A stretch of DNA of 64,000 nucleotides from Trichosporon coremiiforme (Eukaryota > Basidiomycota > Tremellomycetes > Trichosporonales > Trichosporonaceae), in the NCBI GenBank assembly GCA_039545355.1, contig BCJJ01000025.1:1-64000 (forward strand), read 5' to 3'. The stretch's first letter is position 1. Every line of letters begins with the position of its first letter. The notes beneath the pieces were generated by a model. It did not search any database, was not told the origin of the DNA, and saw only the letters and a program-made list of their open reading frames with translations. Positions 54,927 through 64,000 of the stretch are shown one piece after another. The position numbers and the translations under genes are program-made.

Positions 54927-55851
54927 ATGGTTCTTCCTGCCACTGATGAAAACATCGCTACTGGTCTCAGACTCGTCCCGGGCACCGAGTCGCGCCAGTA
55001 CCACTCCAAGATTGAGGTGAGTCTCTTCTCTTCCCTGCGATGTCCCTGACAGCCAGAGCATCTACGCCCTGCCCGCTGATGGCCAGGAGTTCGATCGCCT
55101 CGAAGCCCAGCACCGTCTTATCGGACTCCTCTTCGGAGGTACTGTGTCTGCCCCTGTTGAACTCAAGAAGGGCACCAAGGTGCTCGACGTTGGTTGCGGC
55201 CCCGGTTCATGGATCAAGCAGGTCAAGAACGAGCATCCCAAGATCGACGCGTACGCCACCGACTTTGCCGACACGTTCAAGCCCTCGGATGCCGACGTCA
55301 AGTTTGTGCACGGCGACATCCTGAAGGGGCTCCCGTTCGCGGACAACACCCTCGACCTCGTCCACATGCGCTTCTTCACTGGTGCGCTCAAGGTCGCCGA
55401 GTGGCCGATCGCCGCCAAGGAGCTCGCGCGCATCACGCGCCCAGGCGGCTGGGTCCAGATGGTCGAGCCGGACGGGACGCTTCGCTCCGAGCGCGGCATC
55501 ACCGACGCGATTGCCGACTGGAACAAGCGCGGCATGCGGGGCTCGCTGGAGAAGCGCGGCGGCGAGCCAAATGCCGGTCCCAAGCTGCACGAGTTCATGG
55601 CCGCCGCCGGCCTCACCAACGTCGACAACATGGCCAAGTCTGCGCCCATGAACTCCAAAGTTGGCGCCGTTGGAGCGCACATGAATGCCGACTACCGAGC
55701 GCTCATCACCACTCTGGCGCCTGTGCTCGCGCAGAGTTGGAACATGGCCGCCGATGAGGTCATCGAGTGGGGGCGCAAGGTTATGGCGGACTGCGACAGC
55801 GTCGAGGGGTTCCACAACTTCCACACCGCCGTCGGTCAGAAGCCTGAGTAG
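54927..55851 (+). CDS. SAM-dependent methyltransferase
   Basis: Class I methyltransferase, 294 residues, exons 54927-55016 and 55057-55851 around a 40-nt intron. Motif I is KVLDVGCGPGSWIKQ (near residue 67), motif II region is VKFVHGDILKGLPFADNTLD, and PGGWVQMVEPDG is motif III. It resembles the LaeA/UMTA group and other secondary-metabolism methyltransferases. It lies 0.5 kb before the isocyanide synthase on the same strand, so it may belong to that cluster, but nothing in the sequence fixes the acceptor. Confidence 0.88.
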
Positions 55852-56367
55852 ATTGTAGATATCTAGTGCTACGCATCAGTCTGAAGTGTGATTGTGATGC
55901 AGACATTTCGAAACTTGACGCTGCTACGGGTGTGCCACTGTGTCTGTCGGCTTGGTGCACTGCAGGGCGAGCAAGCGCACAGCGTGCTACGATGCATGTG
56001 CATGCAACCATCCTCCCCTGGAGTTGCATACTACTGGCCGGGCCTTGCCCGCTATGCATCCGCACAACGGTGCCGTCATGCATATCTTCGGTCTGTGGAC
56101 GGACGCTGTGCTCGGCGACGACGGTTCCGCAATCTGGCGGGCTGGTGAGACCGCAGATCGTAGACGCGTGGACGGAGCGAACTCGGCGACTTTGTGATTT
56201 GCGGCGAGTTTTAACGCCAAGTGCCAATGTTGCTCCGCACCGCCGCCATTCCACGAGCCATGGCCATCCCGTCAGCTTCATGGAGACTCGCTGGTAGCAC
56301 GGGATACTAACAGACGTAGTGACGAGCCTTGAACGTTGCCACCACCTAACTTCTTCTTGAGATCACC
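55852..56367. other. promoter region of the isocyanide synthase
   Basis: 516 bp with no gene. I looked for ATCWGATAA here and did not find it. Confidence 0.4.
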
Positions 56368-57613
56368 ATGTTGAGAACCCCCGCCGCGTTCGACGTCGAT
56401 CCCGACATCCGTCGTTCCATGGACTCGCTTCTCGAGGTCCGGCGCCCCTCCCTCCCCTCTCTCACCGTTCCCGCCGATGTGTCCACCAATAGTCTCTTCT
56501 CCCACGCCGCCGCCAGCTCTATCACGGGAGCCCTCACCGAGCGCCTGACCACCTCCATCGTTGACGCCTATGAGCGCCACCTCAAGTTCACTCCCGACGG
56601 CTGCCGCTGGGCCACGGACGGCCGCGCCTCATTCACCAAGACCGTCTCCGCCTTCGTGGCGTCAGGCAAGGCAGTCGAGTTTGTCCTGCCCGCCTTCCCC
56701 TGCAAGTCGAGCAATCTGAACAAGGTTTCCGGCGCTCTTCCCGACAAAGGCGAGGAGCTGGCGCTGCGCACCCTCAAGCTGTTTTCGGACGACGTCGCCT
56801 CGTTCTACTCGCCTGGTGTTATCGTGCGTGTTGTCTCCGATGGCCACGTCTTCTCCGACCTCGTCGGCACGGACGACTCCGCTGTCGACGAGTACAACGC
56901 GGCACTGAAGGGCATGGCAGCCGGCATCGACGCTCGTGTCCTGTTCGCTGGCCTCGACGAGCTCATCGCGCACATCCCCGACGCGCCACCTGGCGAGACT
57001 CCGACCACCGGCCCCATGGACACGAAGCGCACCCCTGAAGCCGACGCCGCCCGGGCTACCCTGCTCGAGCTGTACGGCCAGTCTCCCGCGACCATTGACG
57101 AGCGCCTCGCCAACGACAGGGAGCTGCTCGGCCTCTGCCGTGGCTTCAGCCGTTTCGTCTTCGAGGATACGCTGCAGAATCCGTCCATGAAAGCGATGAG
57201 CCAGAGCAAGCGCAAGCGCGTCGCGTGGTCGACCGCCAAGCACATGATCCTCCGCAACGAGGCATACTCGCATCTCGTCGAGGTCTGCTTCCCAGCCGCA
57301 GTGCGACTCAGCATTCATCCGTGAGTGACCAACCCAATCGCCATCACTGACATCAAGGCACAACAACGCCGGCCCCAAGTTCCCGATCTCGCTCGTGCAC
57401 CCGTCGTTCCGCTCTGGACTCGGTGCTCCCCTCGAGGCGCAGCTGTTCCACATCCCGACTCCGTGGCACAACGTCGTGCTCCAGCTCCCCAACGGCGGCT
57501 ACGTCATGCTGAAGCGGTACATGGTGCGCAACCTCGAGACGACCGAACACCAGGTGCGTTTCATCCGCCCGACCGCGAAGGGCGAGGGCGCATACTTCCG
57601 TCTCGTGTTGTAA
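56368..57613 (+). CDS. isocyanide synthase (DIT1/PvcA family)
   Basis: Fe/2-oxoglutarate-independent family that turns an amino acid amine into an isonitrile or, in yeast Dit1, an N-formyl derivative. Exons 56368-57320 and 57358-57613 around a 37-nt intron give 402 residues. Hallmarks are FVLPAFPCKSSN (106-116) followed by PDKGEELAL (125-133), then VIVRVVSDGHVFSDLVG, and the late block RFVFEDTL. The C-terminal end replaces the usual longer region and carries PISLVHPSFRSGLGAP and HNVVLQL. With a Dit2-like P450 and a siderophore-type transporter nearby, it is the probable core enzyme of a metal-binding or wall-monomer pathway. Family call is strong; the amino acid used is unknown. Confidence 0.9.
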
Positions 57614-57821
57614 GCATTCCCTCCCGCGCAACGTTGTAGTTTTCTCTCCGATGTGCATTCCATGCACAATCGTGCCCTCAGATCTCTCGGGGGCGTGAGA
57701 AAACGATCCGGACGTTAAAGTCTCCAGTAGTGACCATGAAAGTCACGATGTATAAAGTCTCCGAAGTCTCCGAGCCGCCGAGCCCTACCTTAAAACACCA
57801 AACCGCACGACGGTACTCACT

Positions 57822-59098
57822 ATGCCACCCACGACCATCATGACGCAGGACAAGCTCATGCACGCAGGTAAGTGCACCTCGCGACTCCGCTGAGACCAGT
57901 CTTCATCGCCGCACCGGGCATGGGGCACGTCATCCCGCTCCTGCACCTGGCGCACTGGGCCGCACAGTCCGGCATCAAGGCGACCTTCCTCGCGTCCGAC
58001 GTCCCACTCAAGCGTGCGCCGACCATTGTACATTCGAACCTCACCCTCGTCCCCCTCCCCTCCACCGGCGTCACATACGAGGACTACGCCAAGGGCCCGC
58101 ACGCCGTCATGCCGCTGTACCAGCAGATGATTGCCCCCGCCTCAGCCGAGCTGGAACGCCTGGCAGCCGAAGGCGCGACTGCGGTCGTCGCGTCGCCGTT
58201 CATCTTCTTCGGCCCACCTGTCGCCAAGAAGCTGGGTATGCACTGGACGACCCTCGTCGATGTGTCCCCCATCGGTGCGGCCGTCACTTTGCGCGTCGCG
58301 GCGGCGGCAGTAGGTAAGGAGCCAGACAAGCAGCTGAGCACCGACGGCCTCGATGTGCCTGGCTACATGCATGTCGGGACTGAGGATGTCGTCGCCGTCT
58401 TCGGCGAGAAGGGCATCACGCCCTGTGGCCCTACGGTGTGGCTCGCGAGCGGCTTCGCCCAGCTCGTGAGGGACAGCGATGCGATGCTCGCGAATGCGAT
58501 TCCAGGGCTCGACGAGCTCAGCGCGGCCGCGCTCGGGTCCCGTATCGGGCCGCTGTTCCTCCACTCGCCGAGCCAACTGCCAGCCGACATCGCCTCGTTC
58601 CTCGACAGCCACCAGCCCAGGTCGGTCGTGTACATCGCCTTCGGCACGCTGAGCGTGCACGACGACGCGCTCATTAAGCAGATCCACCAAGTCCTCCGAG
58701 TGGCCGGCGTGCCGTTCATCTGGATCACGAGCGCGGACGTCACCCCGCTCCCCCACGGCATCATGACCCCCTGGCTTCCTCAGGCCGCGGCGCTGCAGCA
58801 CCCAGCCATAGGCCTGTTCTACACCCACTGCGGGTGGAACAGCGCACTGGAGGGGATTGCAGGCGGCGTGCCCATGCTCCTGAAGCCGGCGCACGCGGAA
58901 CAGTGGCTGAATGCGCGTGTCATCGAGGAGAAGTACGGCACGGGGCGGAAGGGTGGGCCCGAGGCGATCAAGGCTTGGGCTCGCGGGGAGTGGGCGAAGG
59001 AGACAGAGAACGCGGCGCTTTTGGCGGTCGAGGTCAAGGCGGCTCAGGCTCAGAGCCAGGCGAACTGGGACCAGTGGGTTGAAACTGCCTTTAAGTAG
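57822..59098 (+). CDS. UDP-glycosyltransferase (GT1)
   Basis: Transfers a sugar from a UDP donor to a small lipophilic acceptor. Exons 57822-57867 and 57900-59098 around a 32-nt intron give 414 residues. The splice forms MHAVFIAAPGMGHVIPLL, the acceptor-binding start of GT1 proteins. The donor-binding PSPG-like box is present: WLPQAAALQHPAIGLFYTHC, then GWNSALEGIAGGVPMLLKP and HAEQWLN. It could glycosylate an isocyanide product or an aromatic. The same strand and close spacing to the isocyanide synthase suggest co-function. An ATCAGATAA site lies 9 bp after its stop. Confidence 0.88.
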
Positions 59099-59510
59099 GA
59101 GAGCGTATCAGATAACGTACTGTAGCTATTTGACAAAACTGTGACTAGGTCCGAGTGTGCGAACAGACTCTCTCCGTTGCAACAGCCAGCCAGTCCTGTC
59201 CCGTGCATCGAAGAGCCGACCGACATGTCGGACTTTGTCGCGCCGAGTGACTCGTCGTTCGTTAAGCGCAGCCAGCGCCAGGAACGTGCCTGGGCCGACC
59301 CCCTGACGCCGAGGAATTGACCGCCCTGTGGTTCGTCCCTGGTTCGAGACCACCCAACAGCGGAGCGCAGACTCTCCGCTTTTCGTTGCGAGTGGGGGTG
59401 GCTTTCAGCCGTACTTGCAGCCATGAGCCAAACCGCCGAACTTCCATCGACAGGCGACCCGATTCGTGCGCATTAATCATTATTCATTATGAAGCTACAG
59501 GCCCAGAAGT
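59099..59510. other. convergent intergenic stretch
   Basis: 412 bp between the ends of the glycosyltransferase and the surface protein genes. It contains the ATCAGATAA word at 59107. A GGTTCGAGACC word at 59341 resembles a tRNA B-box but no tRNA can be folded around it. Confidence 0.4.
59107..59115 (+). promoter_or_regulatory. ATCAGATAA GATA-type site
   Basis: Exact match to the fungal iron-GATA consensus ATCWGATAA, but in a 3' flank, where function is less likely. Confidence 0.4.
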
Positions 59511-60275
59511 TTAGAAGACAGCAGCGAAAACGGCGGCGGCGACGGCAGCGGCCGAGACGCCGAGGGCACCGGCGCCAGAGTTGGCGGAAGCCGAGGGGGC
59601 GGCAGCAGCCGAGGACGAGGCGCTGGAGGAGGCGGCCGAGACCTTGGACGCCGAAGGGGAGCCAGACACAGAGGGGGCGGCGGACTTGGAAGCGCCCTCG
59701 GCCGACTTGGAGGCATCGGCGGCCTGGGTCGAGGCCGAGGCGACAACATCGGAGGCAGAGGCGGACTCGGCGGAAGCCTCGCCGGCCACAAAGGAGGCGG
59801 AGGCAGAGGCAGAGGCATTAGGGGCGGCCGAAGGCGAGGCGGACGCGGACTCCTCGACAGCAGACGAGGTGGCGGATGGCTCGGCGGAGGACTCGGACGA
59901 GTCGCCCTCGGTAGTGACGCCCTCATTTCCGCACATCTGCTTGCTCATGCCGACATACTGCTGGACGGTGTTGCCAAAGTCGGGGTTCTTCTCCTGCACA
60001 CAGACGCCGCACTTGTCGGCCTGCTGGAGGAGCTCGGACGTACACTGATCCATGCATCCGACCGTGTCGGTGCGGCAGCCGAGCGCCCAGTCCGCGATGG
60101 GGTTGCACTCATCCTCGCAGTTCTTGAGCCAGTCCTGGCGCGGGATCAGGATGCTCGAGGCAGACGCCGAGGCGGCTGAGAGTTTGCGTCAGCGAACTCT
60201 TCCATCTGAGAGGGCTTCGGGCTCTGGGCACAACTTACCGATGGCAGCGGTGAAGATAACGGCAGAGGTGCGCAT
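59511..60275 (-). CDS. 8-Cys GPI-type cell-surface protein, Ser/Ala-rich
   Basis: Exons 60275-60239 and 60175-59511 around a 63-nt intron give 233 residues. A signal peptide (MRTSAVIFTAAIAASASA) is followed by a compact domain (about 26-105) with eight Cys (CEDEC, GC, GC, QC, KCGVC, MC). Then comes a long Ser/Ala/Glu tract with strong low complexity and a hydrophobic C-terminus (GALGVSAAAVAAAVFAAVF) fitting a GPI anchor signal. Eight Cys recall CFEM heme/iron-binding proteins, but the spacing is not a clean CFEM match, so I do not call it that. It lies in the isocyanide neighbourhood and has an iron-GATA-like site 70 bp upstream. Confidence 0.8.
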
Positions 60276-60344
60276 TGTGATGTGTTGAGGTGCGGTGAGA
60301 TGAGATGAGATGAGGAGGAAGAGAAAAAGTCTGAGCGTGTTGAG

Positions 60345-60355
60345 TTATCTGATAA
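60345..60355. promoter_or_regulatory. overlapping ATCWGATAA pair
   Basis: TTATCTGATAA reads as the consensus on both strands, 70 bp upstream of the surface-protein start. SreA/Sre1/Fep1-type iron repressors bind this word in other fungi. Confidence 0.6.
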
Positions 60356-60910
60356 ATGCGACGAACGGCCTAGCGTCGGCGCGTACCGTCCCGGCGTTCC
60401 GGGGCGGTGTGAGCGCTGATTTGTCTGAGCCTCGGTTGGCCCAAAGTTCCGCCTTCCGGGACAAGCAGAGGTCCCAAGGATGTTCCCAAGGCTATTCCCA
60501 AGGACTCTCCAGGGGCAGCGGTCTCTTGCGCCAAGGCGTGGCGTCCGTGGCCGTCCTTGACCGGACATGGTGGCATGGCTGAGTAGTACGGCTGCTGATG
60601 GAAGCTTTAGCGGGAACCCAGGTCTTGACGGGCCTCGAGACCGTCCTGTGGCAACGCCTTTTTAGGTTACCTTGAAAGTGCCAAGCCCGCCCCGGCCGAC
60701 ATGTCTTGGCACTGTTTTCGACACGGTACTCGTTCATGTTGACCGCCTCTCATGCCTGACACAGCCATGCACATGCGTAGGGAGAACATTTGCCGTAACG
60801 GGCGCCGTGAACCCTGTGCCTCTGGCTGCCGAGAAACAACATGAGCGGCTCATGCATGACGGCGAGCAAACAAGGACTGCGGATTGCCTCCGGGTACGGT
60901 GTCTAGGATT

Positions 60911-60952
60911 ATCAGATATCGGCCGACACGGAACTCACCGTCTATCAGATAA
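60911..60952 (+). promoter_or_regulatory. paired GATA-type sites before the transporter
   Basis: ATCAGATAT (one mismatch) and ATCAGATAA (exact) 33 bp apart, about 310 bp upstream of the siderophore-type transporter start; such pairs are common before iron-regulated fungal genes. Confidence 0.6.
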
Positions 60953-61258
60953 CCCTTTCGGCCAATCATGAGCCGCGGTTCGGACCCCCCTCTCGTCCTG
61001 AGCTCTCCCATGCATGGGCGGACCTGAGGTATGTAAGGCTATCTCGCGCTGTCTCGCTGCATGTCTCAGGCCCGGATTCTGCGTTACCCTTCATGCGCTT
61101 GGCACCGGCGGGGTCTTGCGCCAGGAGCGAAGTGCCGTTTACCGTTTGCCGTGCCAGACCCATGCAAAACTAGCTGGTGACCACGGCCATGCCTGCTCAG
61201 CCCGTTTCCATAAAAGACCTTTTCGCGAGGCGCAAAAGTCGGCCACCCACACCACACC

Positions 61259-63246
61259 ATGTCCGCCGTCACGCCAGTCGGAAGAGAAGTCGGGTCGGGA
61301 GCAGCAGCCCTTCCGGAAAAGGTGGATGACATCGAGCTCGCCCCGGACAGTCCTTCGACAGAGTCGGACACCAAGCTCGAGCGGACAGTGTCAAACAGCT
61401 CAAGAGTGTCTTTCCAGCAGTACATCGGTGTGACCAAGATTGAGGCGTTGTGTAAGTCATGGTCAGCCGACGGGCATACTGACGTCCAGACCTTGTGTTC
61501 CCACGAGGATGGAAGCTGGTACTGCTGTGGACGTCGATCGCCCTCATCGCGTACGTCTGGTCGCTGGCGACGATCACAACGTCGTTCTACAGCGCGTTCG
61601 CGACGTCGTCATTTGGCAAACACACCGTCGTCGGTCTCATGGCCGTCATCAACAATATTATGAGCGCCGTTGCGCTCCCGTTCCTGTCTAAGATCTGTGA
61701 CTTTGCCTCGCGCCCGCTTGCGCTCTCCGTCGCAACGCTGCTGTTCACTCTTGGCTATGTCGTTGTCGCTGCTGCGCCAACTGTCGTCGCCGTCGCCGCC
61801 GGAGAGGCCATCTTCACCGCCGGCCGCACCGGCATCTACCAGATCATGCACATCCTCATCTGCGACATGACCCAGCTCCAGTGGCGGGGCATCGTCCTGG
61901 GCTGCTACTCGCTGCCATGGATCATGAACGGTTTCCTCGGCGCGAAAATCACAAGTGCGATCCGTGTCACATCGTCAATTGACGGAGAGACCTGGCGATG
62001 GGGCTACGGCATGTTCACCATCATCATTCCCGTCGCCATCGCGCCGTCCATCCTCGTCATGTTCTGGGGCCACCGCCGTGCCAAGAAGCTCGGCGCGCTC
62101 TCGCTTGCGTCTTCGTCCTACGCTCGCCGCCAGGCGCTCGAGGGCCGCGAGCCGTCCCCTAAGAAGAAGTGGTGGCGCCACATCCTCGACCTCTGGAGCG
62201 ACCTCGACGGCTTCGGTCTCCTCCTCTTCGGCTTTGCCCTTGCCCTTCTCCTCTGCCCTCCCACTCTCACCACGTTCGCCAAGGGCGGGTACGCCAACCC
62301 TTCCCTCATTGCGATGTATGTCGTCGGCGGCGTGCTCTTCATCGCCTTCATTATCTGGGACACGCTCTTCGCCAAGTCACCGATCTGGGCGCACCGCCTC
62401 ATGAACCGGACTTTTCTGCTTTGCACTGCCGTCGACGCGTTCCACTTCTTCTCGACCGGCCTGCACGAGGCCTACTACAACTCGTGGGTATACATCATCA
62501 AGCCGACGTGGAGCGAGTACAACTACTCGACCTTCTCCAACATCCACAACATGGGCATGTGCTTCTTCGCCGTCGTCGCCGGCGTCCTTATGCGCTTCAC
62601 CCATCGCTACCGGTACATCCAGATGACGGGCCTCGTCATCCGCCTCGTCGGCGAGGGACTCAACTACTACTCGTTGTACAACCAGAAGGACGTCGTGCTC
62701 GTCATGGCCAAGCTGATGATCTCGTGCGGCGCCGGCTTCATCATCACGACCACTGCGGTTGCCGCGCCTGCGTCCGTGCCGCACAAGGACATGGCCGGAG
62801 CCATGTCGATTCTGCACATGGTCGCGCAGCTCGCCGGCTCCATCGCGGGCAGCATTAGCGCGAGCATCTGGAACTCGAACGTGCCCAAAAACCTGGAGAA
62901 GTATCTCCCTGAGCTGAGCGACGGCGCGCGGTCAAAGGTGTTTGGCTCCGTCCGCTTGGCGCGCCGCCAGCAGCCGCATGACATGGTCGTCCGCGCCTAC
63001 ACCGAGGCGTACCGGCCCATGATGATCATTGCGATCTGCACGACGGGTGTGGCCCTCATCCTCTCCCTGTTCATCAAGGACATGAACCTGGGCCGCGCAC
63101 ACAATGACGTCGAGCGCCACAAGGAGGTCCGCATGCGCACCAAGAGCGAGACGGACAGCGAGATCCTGCGCGAGAAAGTGGAGGCGGCCGAGGCACAGGC
63201 GAGGGTCGAGGCAGAGGCAGAGGAGAAGCGGACAACGATCCAGTAG
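61259..63246 (+). CDS. siderophore-type MFS transporter (SIT/ARN family)
   Basis: Fourteen-span MFS member; family members import ferric siderophores by proton symport. Exons 61259-61451 and 61490-63246 around a 38-nt intron give 649 residues. The splice yields KIEALYLVFPRGWKLVLLW. Family-like features are GRTGIYQIMHILICDMTQLQWRG (split here: GRTGIYQIMHIL then ICDMTQLQWRG), ARRQALEGREPS with a basic loop before IWDLWSDLDGFGLLL-type sequence, and YNYSTFSNIHNMG. The C-terminus is charged. GATA sites upstream agree with iron control. Next to an isocyanide synthase, its cargo could be an isocyanide-metal complex, which is inference. Confidence 0.88.
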
Positions 63247-63614
63247 ATTTCATAGCAATGCATGGGTTTCGGAAGATTTCAGAGGGTTCCTGGGCCGCGG
63301 GCCGGGGAATGAGGGCTGTTCCTGGCCACGGGTTCCTTGGTGTGAAAGTTAGCTTGTGCCAGCCGCTTCGGACAGTGCACGCATCGGCCGAACGCAGCAT
63401 GCGGCCTGCAGCGCGTGCAGCGCGTCCAAGCGGTGCGGAGCTTATCTCGCGACCGTGGCACGGCATGACCTTCCGTGGCTTCGAATCTCGGAGAGATGGC
63501 TTCGGAGACTTTTGCAAAAGTCTGCGCTATCGCTCCGATCGCGACTCTACCGACGTTTTTCAAGCCATCTTTCGGCCGTGATCATGCATGCACCCCTTCT
63601 ACATCGCCCGCACC
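63247..63614. other. promoter region of the P450
   Basis: 368 bp, no gene. No exact ATCWGATAA found in it. Confidence 0.4.
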
Positions 63615-64000
63615 ATGCCTCTATTCCTAGCTGCAGTGGCAGCGTTCCCGCTCTCGCTCCTCGTGCTTTACTGGTGGCTCCAGCCGCGGCGCAACTTCGC
63701 CCCTGGTCTGCCCGTCGTTCCGCTCTGGGTCGCCTTCCTCCCGCTTTTGCGCAGTTGGTTCGGCCTCCCCCTCCATGGACAGGACAAGACGTATGACCGC
63801 TACGTCGACCCGCTGATGGCGAAACACGGTGCCGTCGTCATCTACTTTGGCTCGCAATGGAACGTCCTTGCGGCGTCTCCCCAGGGCATGAAGCAGCTCT
63901 TCTCGCAGGAGCGTGCGACGTACCAGAAACAGGGCAACCACAGGAAACTTCCCGATGCTGTTATAAGCGCCCTCACCGGCGGCAACATCATCAGCGAGAC
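63615..64000 (+). CDS. cytochrome P450, DIT2/CYP56-like, partial
   Basis: Membrane-anchored monooxygenase; the first 128 residues are in the window and the gene runs off the end. The N-terminal anchor (MPLFLAAVAAFPLSLLVLYW) is followed by a short basic/proline hinge and the block YVDPLMAKHGAVVIYFGSQW, then QKQGNHRKLPDAVISALTGG. This start strongly resembles Dit2-type P450s, which couple formyl-tyrosine units in yeast. Heme-binding Cys lies beyond the window. With the DIT1-type gene 6 kb away it supports a DIT1/DIT2-like cluster. Confidence 0.85.
   Translation, partial: MPLFLAAVAAFPLSLLVLYWWLQPRRNFAPGLPVVPLWVAFLPLLRSWFGLPLHGQDKTYDRYVDPLMAKHGAVVIYFGSQWNVLAASPQGMKQLFSQERATYQKQGNHRKLPDAVISALTGGNIISE

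Larger units (their letters stand above)
60276..61258. promoter_or_regulatory. divergent promoter, surface protein / siderophore-type transporter
   Basis: 983 bp between two divergent starts. It contains a double GATA-type word at 60345-60355 (ATCAGATAA on minus overlapping ATCTGATAA on plus), ATCAGATAT at 60911 and ATCAGATAA at 60944. Repeated CCCAAGG words lie at 60474-60505. No gene seen. Confidence 0.6.

Noticed and set aside
59317..59360. possible tRNA B-box (GGTTCGAGACC)
   Set aside because: No matching A-box or cloverleaf around it.
59489..59821. Arg-rich open frame on the plus strand
   Set aside because: It is the complement of the Ser/Ala-rich tract of the surface protein gene; low complexity only.
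59511..60275. calling the 8-Cys protein a CFEM protein
   Set aside because: Cys count fits but spacing and the central Asp context do not clearly match the CFEM pattern.

Overview
The window is the end of a chromosome from a G+C-rich basidiomycete yeast. Telomere-type CCCTAA / CCCCCTAA units lie at bases 1-17 and again at 293-316. The genes are dense and cut by very small introns, mostly 31-38 nt with GTGAGT donors, CTGAC or CTAAC branch sites and CAG ends. This architecture and the gene content suggest a Tremellomycetes yeast, most likely Trichosporonales; that placement is inference from style, not from a marker gene. Exon borders given here come from reading splice sites and checking that the frame stays open.

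From left to right: bases 0.7-4.6 kb hold a divergent GH51 alpha-L-arabinofuranosidase and an MFS sugar transporter. Bases 4.7-9.3 kb hold a mitochondrial copper nitrite reductase (NirK) and a mitochondrially targeted flavohemoglobin, plus a degraded copia reverse-transcriptase scrap. This cassette is bracketed by a 297-bp direct repeat made from the junction of the transporter and an AMP-dependent ligase (9.5-11.3 kb), so it looks inserted between two convergent genes. An amino-acid/choline-type permease with a strange repeated tail (11.7-14.2 kb), a small polyQ protein, a hexose transporter and a Cys/Trp-rich secreted protein follow.

Bases 19.9-28.6 kb form an aromatic catabolism cluster: FAH-family hydrolase, two-domain extradiol dioxygenase, FAD hydroxylase, C2H2 regulator and MFS transporter. 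A repeated GTGGGAC/GTCCCAC promoter motif links the three structural genes and the transporter. Another MFS transporter (29.0-30.7 kb) precedes a decayed beta-lactamase-like gene and a puzzling 1.5-kb stretch packed with minus-strand intron-like modules (32.2-33.7 kb).

Bases 34-51 kb are more ordinary: a small stress-type protein, a mitochondrial carrier, a TspO/MBR protein with a 7-nt exon, an enoyl-CoA hydratase, a sugar transporter, a secreted coiled-coil protein with a frameshift, and a full ABC-B transporter. At 51.2-54.7 kb an Atg22-family gene is split by an apparently intact Tc1/mariner element with perfect 27-bp terminal inverted repeats and a TA duplication.

The right end (54.9-64 kb) resembles an isocyanide gene cluster: methyltransferase, DIT1/PvcA-type isocyanide synthase, UDP-glycosyltransferase, an 8-Cys GPI-type surface protein, a siderophore-type MFS transporter and a DIT2-like cytochrome P450 that runs off the window. 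ATCWGATAA sites, known as iron-regulatory GATA targets in other fungi, lie near the surface protein, transporter and glycosyltransferase, suggesting a metal-responsive metallophore pathway.
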